This document shows positions 59,188 to 64,000 of a DNA stretch of 64,000 nucleotides, in pieces. The DNA is from JBMNMU01 sp050953505 (GTDB taxonomy: Bacteria; Bacillota; Clostridia; Peptostreptococcales; Anaerovoracaceae). Position 1 is the stretch's first letter. Each line of letters begins with the position of its first letter. The stretch covers positions 1,178,001 through 1,242,000 of the forward strand of contig JBMNMU010000001.1 of assembly GCA_050953505.1 (NCBI GenBank). The letters run 5' to 3'. The notes beneath the pieces were generated by a model that worked only from the letters and a program-made list of their open reading frames with translations, was not told the origin of the DNA and made no database searches. The position numbers were made by a program, and so were the translations under genes.

Positions 59188-59424
59188 TGTTCACGTCTGT
59201 TGGACCGAAGGCTTTGTCTGCGATTGAAACCGGCTGTCGGAGGGGTTTTGCGCTACTCTCCGCTGAAATCGAGTAACATGTTCAGCTCCTGTCAAACACG
59301 TTTAAAGTTGGTTTGTTTGACAGTCTGAACATAGCGAGATGAAGCACTGAGAGAACCAAAACCCCGACCAGCCTGTGAAATCGCGAACAAAGCCTTCGCC
59401 CAGATTAGATGTGCAGCAAAACCT
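59188..59424. repeat. Long imperfect palindrome between rimM and trmD
   Basis: About 235 bases form an imperfect inverted repeat with the centre near 59306. Innermost stem CTGTCAAACA/TGTTTGACAG (59289-59298, 59314-59323), next ATGTTCAG/CTGAACAT (59278-59285, 59325-59332). Outer blocks match with mismatches: a left-arm CGAAGGCTTTGT near 59205 and its complement near 59388-59400; GGGGTTTTG near 59232 and CAAAACCCC near 59357-59365. It is more GC-rich than its surroundings. No ORF or transposase. Confidence 0.85.
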
Positions 59425-59442
59425 TTCAATACCTTTCTCCAG

Positions 59443-59934
59443 CTATAAATCCATCAGACCATCTATAAGTTTAACTTTCATAAGCTTGTTTTCTAAATCT
59501 ATGTGTAAAATGAACTCTTTAACAGCAGGTATCAGAAATGTATCTCCATTTTCTTTTTCTATTTCATAGGTGTCCTGTGCAGGGATTTGTATAACATCCT
59601 TAAGAGTTCCTATTTTAATTCCCTTTTCATCTTCAACAGTCAATCCAATCAGGTCTCTTACATAGTAAGTATTTTCTGGTAGCTCCCTTACATCTGAGTC
59701 ATCAATATAAAGCTCTTTATTTTTATGCTTTTCAGCTTCTGTCCTGTTTTGAATACCTTTTAAAGTTAGTATAACTAACTCCTTCATATATCTGACATTG
59801 AGAATATCATGAGCCTGACCATCAAGATAGACCTTAGAAAGCTCTTCAAATCGTTCTTTATAATCTGTATAATGATAAATCTTAAGCTCGCCCTTAATAC
59901 CTACTACATTTATAATTTTACCAATTTTAATCAT
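59443..59934 (-). CDS. rimM: 16S rRNA-processing protein RimM
   Basis: 163 residues. It starts KIGKIINVVGIKGELKIYHYTDY (RimM N-domain), then ENTYYVRDLIGLTVEDEKGIKIG (PRC barrel start) and DTYEIEKENGDTFLIPAVKEFI. It assists maturation of the 30S head with S19. AAGGAT precedes ATG 59934, and a terminator-like hairpin lies just upstream. The rpsP-khpA-rimM-trmD order is standard. Confidence 0.95.
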   Translation of the reverse strand: MIKIGKIINVVGIKGELKIYHYTDYKERFEELSKVYLDGQAHDILNVRYMKELVILTLKGIQNRTEAEKHKNKELYIDDSDVRELPENTYYVRDLIGLTVEDEKGIKIGTLKDVIQIPAQDTYEIEKENGDTFLIPAVKEFILHIDLENKLMKVKLIDGLMDL

Positions 59935-59963
59935 AGCTTATCCTTTTCCTGCCCCTTTTACAG

Positions 59964-60001
59964 AAAAAAGGCTGCCCTTATTATTGACAATGAGGTCAGC
60001 C
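59964..60001 (-). terminator. Terminator-like hairpin in the rimM leader
   Basis: On the minus strand GGCTGACCT pairs with AGGGCAGCC with one mismatch (59970-60001), followed directly by TTTTTTCTG. It lies about 20 bases before the rimM ribosome site with no promoter between, so it is either a leaky intercistronic terminator after khpA or an attenuator of rimM-trmD. Confidence 0.75.
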
Positions 60002-60024
60002 TGTAAATTGCAGTATCATATTAT

Positions 60025-60062
60025 AACATTTTTCCCAAAACATAAAATGTTTTGCAAGGCAC
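60025..60062. repeat. Partial copy of the repeat after khpA
   Basis: CAAAACAT/ATGTTTTG (60036-60043, 60047-60054) with a 3-base loop, flanked by AACATT and GCAAGGCA, matches the inner part of the first hairpin of the 87-bp repeat. It adjoins the khpA stop codon at 60064-60066. Confidence 0.6.
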
Positions 60063-60063
60063 G

Positions 60064-60294
60064 CTATTGTATGATTTCAACTACTACTTTTTTGTTTGCC
60101 TTGGTTGCTGCGGCTTTCACCACTGTTCGAAGTGCTTTTGCGATTCTTCCTTGCTTTCCGATCACTTTTCCCATATCATCTGGCGCAACCTTTAGCTCAA
60201 TAATTACCGCCTGTTTGCCTTCTACTTCTTTGACTTCAACCGCATCAGGATTATCAACAAGTGATTTTGCAATAGCTTCAACCAGCTGTACCAT
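60064..60294 (-). CDS. khpA: KH-domain RNA-binding protein KhpA
   Basis: 76 residues, one KH domain: VQLVEAIAKSLVDNPDAVEV, then the GxxG loop in MGKVIGKQGRIAKALRTVVKAA. It forms a dimer or pairs with KhpB to bind RNAs tied to cell division and elongation in Gram-positive bacteria. It follows rpsP by 18 bases, the conserved location. Confidence 0.95.
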   Translation of the reverse strand: MVQLVEAIAKSLVDNPDAVEVKEVEGKQAVIIELKVAPDDMGKVIGKQGRIAKALRTVVKAAATKANKKVVVEIIQ

Positions 60295-60312
60295 AAGTTT
60301 TCACCGCTTTCA

Positions 60313-60558
60313 TTATTCTATAATCCCTGATTTTTTAAACAGGCTCCTGACGGTCTCTGTAGGTTGTGCTCCGTTAGAAATCCATTTCTTTGCTTTCTCG
60401 CCATCAATCTTAATGTCAGCAGGGTCTGTCAAAGGATTATAATATCCAATTTCTTCGATAAATTTTCCATCTCTTGGTGAACGGGAATCAGCTACTACAA
60501 CCCTATAAAAAGGTTTTTTGTTAGCACCCATTCTTTTTAATCTAATTTTTACTGCCAT
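60313..60558 (-). CDS. rpsP: 30S ribosomal protein S16
   Basis: 81 residues. It starts AVKIRLKRMGANKKPFYRVVVADSR with SPRDGKFIEEIGYYNP, the complete S16 signature. It is needed for 30S assembly. GGAGG precedes ATG 60558. The 97-base gap to ffh contains CCTTG/CAAGG (near 60612-60628), which may be a remnant of the repeat family. Confidence 0.97.
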   Translation of the reverse strand: MAVKIRLKRMGANKKPFYRVVVADSRSPRDGKFIEEIGYYNPLTDPADIKIDGEKAKKWISNGAQPTETVRSLFKKSGIIE

Positions 60559-60655
60559 ATCTTTCCACCTCCTTTTCTTCCTTAAGTATATATATTGAAT
60601 TCAGCAAATTTTCCTTGTTTTGCAAGGCTAGCTAAATTTAATAAACAAGTCACTT

Positions 60656-61993
60656 TTAAAAACCTCGTAGCATCCTATTTCTTTTATGCTTAGGTGCTTT
60701 TGTAAGCTGTTTCATCATCTTTTTTGCTTCGTCATATTTTCTTATTAGATTATTTACCTTATTTACCGTTTGTCCACTACCCGCCGCAATTCTTTTACGT
60801 CTGCTAGCGTTCAAAATGGAAGGATTTCTTCTTTCTTCTAAGGTCATGGATTGAATGATGGCTTCCATTTGAATGAACTCTTTCTCTCCACTTTCTAAAT
60901 CCATATCCTTCATTGCTTTATTGTTCATACCTGGCAACATATCTAAGATTTTACCTAACCCACCCATTTTTTTGATCTGACCGATTTGTTCTAGGAAATC
61001 TTCTAGGGTGAACTCGTTTTTCTTCATTTTCTTTTCGAGTTCGGCGGCCTTTTCCTCATCATAGCTTTCCTGAGCTTTTTCAATGAGGCTCATCATATCC
61101 CCCATACCTAAGATTCTAGAAGCCATTCTTTCCGGATGGAAAGGCTCTAAAGCATCAAATTTTTCTCCCATACCGATAAATTTTATAGGCTTACCAGTTA
61201 CGGACTTCGCAGATAGCGCCGCTCCTCCTCTGGTGTCACCATCTAGTTTGGTCATGATGATTCCGTCAATGCCCAGCTTTTCATTAAATCCTGTCGCAGC
61301 ATTTACTGCATCCTGCCCTGTCATGGCGTCCACTACCAACAAAATTTCGTGTGGCTTTGTCTTTTTCTTAATCTTAACCAGCTCGTCCATGAGTTCTTCA
61401 TCAATCTGTAGCCTTCCCGCTGTATCTAAAATGAGAACATCATAGCCTTTATATTCTGCCTCTTTCATGGCCTTTTCTGCAATCAATTCTGGGTCCTTGG
61501 AATCTCGCATTGTAAAAACAGGAACATCTACGCTTTTCCCGACAATTTCCAGCTGATCAATAGCAGCTGGACGGTAAACGTCACATGCCGCCAGCATAGG
61601 TCTCTTTCCATTTTTCTTTAGATAGTATGCAAGTTTCCCACAGGTTGTGGTTTTACCTGTTCCTTGTAATCCGGCCATTAAAATTACTGTAAAGCCCCTA
61701 GGGGAAAAGGTTAACTTGCTATTAGTTCCACCCATTAAGGTAACTAGCTCATCGTTAACAATTTTAATAACCTGCTGTGCCGGCGTAAGGCTTGCTAGGA
61801 CGTCTTGACCCAGGGATTTTTCCTTTACCGACGCGACAAAGTCCTTAACAACCTTAAAATTTACATCAGCCTCAAGGAGGGCCAGCTTGACTTCTCGCAT
61901 CGCTTCATTAATATCTGCTTCAGTCAATACTCCTTTGCCTTTTAGCTTCTTAAATACCCCTTGTAATTTTTCCGAAAGTCCTTCAAATGCCAT
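60656..61993 (-). CDS. ffh: Signal recognition particle protein Ffh (SRP54)
   Basis: 445 residues. Helical N domain, then G domain with GLQGTGKTTTCGKLAYYLK, DVYRPAAIDQL, DTAGRLQIDEELM, TKLDGDTRGGAALS and GMGEKFDALEPF. The Met-rich M domain starts near residue 310 (KMGGLGKILDMLPGMNNKAM) and ends in RKRIAAGSGQTVNKVNNLIR. It targets nascent membrane proteins to the translocon with SRP RNA and FtsY. AAGGAG precedes ATG 61993, and a repeat copy lies just upstream of it. Confidence 0.98.
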   Translation of the reverse strand: MAFEGLSEKLQGVFKKLKGKGVLTEADINEAMREVKLALLEADVNFKVVKDFVASVKEKSLGQDVLASLTPAQQVIKIVNDELVTLMGGTNSKLTFSPRGFTVILMAGLQGTGKTTTCGKLAYYLKKNGKRPMLAACDVYRPAAIDQLEIVGKSVDVPVFTMRDSKDPELIAEKAMKEAEYKGYDVLILDTAGRLQIDEELMDELVKIKKKTKPHEILLVVDAMTGQDAVNAATGFNEKLGIDGIIMTKLDGDTRGGAALSAKSVTGKPIKFIGMGEKFDALEPFHPERMASRILGMGDMMSLIEKAQESYDEEKAAELEKKMKKNEFTLEDFLEQIGQIKKMGGLGKILDMLPGMNNKAMKDMDLESGEKEFIQMEAIIQSMTLEERRNPSILNASRRKRIAAGSGQTVNKVNNLIRKYDEAKKMMKQLTKAPKHKRNRMLRGF

Positions 61994-62008
61994 TTAAACT
62001 CTCTCCTT

Positions 62009-62140
62009 AATATTCTGCTCAAAACGTAACACGTTTTGCTAAGCAGGATTTATACAGAAATTGTCCAGCTTTAGCTGGCACACAATTTTTCAGTTAACAT
62101 TCTATCCAAAACAAGAAGTGTTTTGCTAGGCAGAATTTAT
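62009..62140. repeat. Second locus of the 87-bp two-hairpin repeat (1.5 copies)
   Basis: A full unit (62009-62095) is followed 87 bases later by a partial one (62096-62140). In the full unit the inner stem is CAAAACGT/ACGTTTTG instead of CAAAACAT/ATGTTTTG and the outer stem ends GCT/AGC instead of GCC/GGC: two independent paired changes that keep base pairing. The partial unit overlaps the ylxM 3' end. Confidence 0.92.
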
Positions 62141-62485
62141 CGTTCCTATCATGCTTTTAAGCTTATTAAGCCTCGCATTTAACTTTTCATTTTCCTTATT
62201 TTCTATTATAATCCCATCTAGTTCGTTTTCTATTTTCTGCATGGTCTCTTTAGTGGCCATAGTTTGCTTTATAAGGCCTAACTTTTCCTCGTAATCCTGT
62301 AGTGATTTTTCTGCTCTTTTAACGGTGTCATGTACGCCTTGGCGACTAATGCCAAACTCTTCGGCAATTTCAGATAAGGAAAAATTGTCCGCATAATATA
62401 GGCCCATGATTTCTTGTTGCTTCGGCGTAAGCAGCTGACCATAAAAATCATAAAGCATGCTTATTTCAATTACCTTCTCAATCAT
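62126..62485 (-). CDS. ylxM: YlxM-family SRP-associated helix-turn-helix protein
   Basis: 119 residues from ATG 62485 with GAGGC upstream; an earlier in-frame ATG at 62509 lacks a ribosome site. EISMLYDFYGQLLTPKQQEIMGLYY and LSEIAEEFGISRQGVHDTVKRAEKSL form a sigma-70 region 4-like helix-turn-helix, and a coiled tail follows. YlxM always lies next to ffh in Firmicutes and affects SRP; its DNA or RNA target is unclear. The last residues (INSA) and the stop codon are encoded by the intergenic repeat. Confidence 0.93.
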   Translation of the reverse strand: MIEKVIEISMLYDFYGQLLTPKQQEIMGLYYADNFSLSEIAEEFGISRQGVHDTVKRAEKSLQDYEEKLGLIKQTMATKETMQKIENELDGIIIENKENEKLNARLNKLKSMIGTINSA

Positions 62486-62501
62486 TGTTATTCGCCTCTT
62501 T

Positions 62502-62516
62502 TCTGCCATTGGCAGA
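62502..62516. promoter_or_regulatory. Perfect palindrome upstream of ylxM
   Basis: TCTGCCA-T-TGGCAGA is a perfect 15-base palindrome just upstream of the ylxM ribosome site. It could be an operator for YlxM itself or simply chance. A weak TTGTCA box lies further upstream. Confidence 0.35.
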
Positions 62517-62575
62517 TGTTACATAACTAAATTACCTGACAATAATTTGCCTTGACACCTTGTATAAAATAGCAT

Positions 62576-62615
62576 AAAAAAAAACTGCTGTCAAGTAAAA
62601 ATACTTGGCAGCAGT
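62576..62615 (-). terminator. Terminator of the [FeFe] hydrogenase gene
   Basis: ACTGCTG-x-CAAGTA/TACTTG-x-CAGCAGT (62584-62615, one mismatch) with a 4-base loop, followed on the minus strand by an uninterrupted T run. Confidence 0.92.
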
Positions 62616-62633
62616 AAAATATTTTATTAATTT

Positions 62634-64000
62634 TTATTTTGCCTTGTAATGTACATGCAACAGATCGTGGGCCCTTCCTTTTAGTATTCCACTATAAAGA
62701 GGTGGTATAAATGGGTTCTCATCAGAATGTCTGAGATTTGTCTGCTTATCTGCCGCATAAAGGCTTTCCATTCTAAGCTGTTTCCTGTCTCTCAATCCAA
62801 ATGGCTGACCAGCTCCGCCTATACAGCCACCGGGGCATGCCATAACCTCTATAAAATGATATTCTACTTCACCAGATTTGATTTTTTGTATCAATCTTTC
62901 TGCGTTGCCCAAGCCATTAACCACAGCAATTCTAAGAGCATCTCCATTACCATTAGGAGTAAATTCAAATTCCTTGATCCCCTCCATACCCCTGACACCT
63001 ATAAACCTAATGTTGTCAATGCTGGTGTGGCTCTTATCTTTAACAACCTTACGAATAACTGCCTCAGTAACTCCACCTGTAGCGCCAAAAATTAAGCCAC
63101 CTCCACTATACATACCAAAAGGTAAGTCATGGGCTTCAGGCTCCAGTTCCTTGAAAACAATTCCTGCTTCGGTAATCATATCTGCCAAACCTTCTGTTGA
63201 TATAACAGCATCCACATCGTAATGTCCATCGGTAATAAACTCCGGCCTATGAGCCTCCATTTTCTTAGCTGTACAAGGCATAATAGACACAACAAAGGTC
63301 TCACGATGATCATCAGGATACTTTTCCTTAAAATAGGCCTTCACTAAGGAACCGAACATTTGTTGAGGAGATCGGCAGGTAGATACCTGTGGCATTAATT
63401 CCGGATGTTTTTCTTCTACATACTTTACCCAAGCCGGGCAGCATGAAGTAAATAAGGGAAGCTTTTCGCCTTTTTCCAGCTTGCTTAAAAACTCATTTGT
63501 CTCTTCGATAACGGTTAGATCTGCGGTGAAAGAAGTGTCATATACTTCATCAAAACCAAGTTTTCGTAATGCAGCAATAATCAGCGGCATGACATTCTCA
63601 CTATTTTGATATCCGAATAGCTCTCCAAGCCCTACTCGAACAGCCGGCGCAACTTGGGCTACCACTCGTTTTTCCTTATCGTAAATAGCATCCCAGACTG
63701 AAGGAACATCATTTTTTATGGTAATTGCACCTGTGGGGCATACAGCAGCACATTGGCCACAGCTTACACATTCTGTTTCGCTAATAGGCATATCAAAAGC
63801 CGGCGAAACCATCATTTCATATCCTCGAAGAGCAAAGTCTATGGCACCTACATTCTGTGTTTCACTGCACATTCGCACACAGTCCCCGCAAAGAATGCAT
63901 TTATTAGGATTACGGAGAATAGCCAAGCTGGAATCGTCAATTTGATATTCGTCTTTATAAGCTTTTTCTGTTTTATCAAAACGCACCTCATCTATACCAA
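62634..64000 (-). CDS. [FeFe] hydrogenase, H-cluster subunit (N-terminus beyond window)
   Basis: The frame is open at the right edge; 455 codons are visible to the stop at 62634. Two 4Fe-4S sites come first (CILCGDCVRMC and CVSCGQCAAVCP), then the three H-cluster signatures: L1 FTSCCPAWVKYVEEKHPE, L2 SIMPCTAKKMEAHRPE and L3 EVMACPGGCIGGAGQP, followed by the small-subunit-like C-terminus with HDLLHVHY. All six catalytic Cys are present, so it should be active. Group A enzymes of this type reoxidise ferredoxin or NAD(P)H, making H2 (HndD/HydA type). The missing N-terminus would decide whether a further Fe-S domain is present. Confidence 0.95.
   Translation of the reverse strand, partial: GIDEVRFDKTEKAYKDEYQIDDSSLAILRNPNKCILCGDCVRMCSETQNVGAIDFALRGYEMMVSPAFDMPISETECVSCGQCAAVCPTGAITIKNDVPSVWDAIYDKEKRVVAQVAPAVRVGLGELFGYQNSENVMPLIIAALRKLGFDEVYDTSFTADLTVIEETNEFLSKLEKGEKLPLFTSCCPAWVKYVEEKHPELMPQVSTCRSPQQMFGSLVKAYFKEKYPDDHRETFVVSIMPCTAKKMEAHRPEFITDGHYDVDAVISTEGLADMITEAGIVFKELEPEAHDLPFGMYSGGGLIFGATGGVTEAVIRKVVKDKSHTSIDNIRFIGVRGMEGIKEFEFTPNGNGDALRIAVVNGLGNAERLIQKIKSGEVEYHFIEVMACPGGCIGGAGQPFGLRDRKQLRMESLYAADKQTNLRHSDENPFIPPLYSGILKGRAHDLLHVHYKAK

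Noticed and set aside
59188..59424. Insertion sequence
   Set aside because: The palindrome contains no transposase frame and is too short; at most it is a non-autonomous element.
60600..60650. Additional full copy of the 87-bp repeat in the rpsP-ffh gap
   Set aside because: Only TTGTTTTGCAAGG and a weak stem resemble it; too degenerate to count as a copy.

Overview
The window is 64 kb of an AT-rich Clostridia (Firmicutes) chromosome, probably a free-living anaerobe in or near the Alkaliphilus/Tindallia-type Peptostreptococcales; the genus is inference from gene content. The evidence is: PolC, SigA-type RpoD, YlxR/YlxQ, SepF/DivIVA and RqcH; strong AGGAGG-type ribosome binding sites with occasional TTG starts; a 2-hydroxyacyl-CoA dehydratase activase-type protein; and an [FeFe] hydrogenase. 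Nearly everything is on the minus strand and is read from high to low coordinates. Only three genes are on the plus strand: a YkgJ-like cysteine-cluster protein, rqcH and a 49-residue CxxC protein. I see no insertion sequence, prophage, CRISPR array, tRNA or rRNA.

Layout, low to high coordinate. 1-7.7 kb: truncated activase-family protein, cysteine-cluster protein, PepSY/SLH surface protein, exonuclease III, MATE transporter. 7.9-8.3 kb: RNase P RNA. 8.4-14.1 kb: macromolecular-synthesis block dgt-dnaG-rpoD-trmK-nif3. 14.3-21 kb: catalase, dut, M16 peptidase, YlxY deacetylase, SLH-anchored phosphodiester glycosidase. 21-32 kb: pnp, rpsO, ribF, truB, nrnA, rbfA, infB, ylxQ, ylxR, nusA, rimP. 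32-45.7 kb: polC, SPFH/NfeD pair, ispG, rseP, dxr, cdsA, uppS, a small PASTA-like ORF, frr, pyrH, tsf, rpsB. 45.9-48.8 kb: stand-alone LytTR regulator and a polar amino acid ABC transporter. 49-53 kb: rpoZ, gmk, yicC, rqcH and the CxxC protein. 53.3-58.4 kb: RluA-family synthase, lspA, divIVA, yggT, sepF, yggS and an HlyD-like protein. 58.4-62.5 kb: trmD, rimM, khpA, rpsP, ffh, ylxM. The right edge cuts an [FeFe] hydrogenase.

The genes work together as translation and RNA maturation (IF-2, NusA, RimP, RbfA, TruB, PNPase, RNase P), replication (PolC, DnaG), isoprenoid and phospholipid precursor synthesis (Dxr, IspG, UppS, CdsA), SRP targeting (Ffh, YlxM), lipoprotein and site-2 proteolysis (LspA, RseP) and septum placement (SepF, DivIVA).

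The most notable observations are three. (1) PolC is intact and keeps its PHP and polymerase motifs, but the DnaQ-type 3'-5' exonuclease normally inserted in the PHP domain is cleanly missing. (2) A family of 87-bp two-hairpin intergenic repeats, tandemly amplified at 56.14-56.37 kb, also lies upstream of ffh and, in degenerate form, near gmk, divIVA and khpA; compensatory base changes preserve the hairpins, and one copy supplies the ylxM stop codon. (3) A long imperfect palindrome of about 235 bp sits between rimM and trmD. Several leaders also contain mutually exclusive or ribosome-site-masking hairpins. All family assignments come from reading the sequence; no database search was run.
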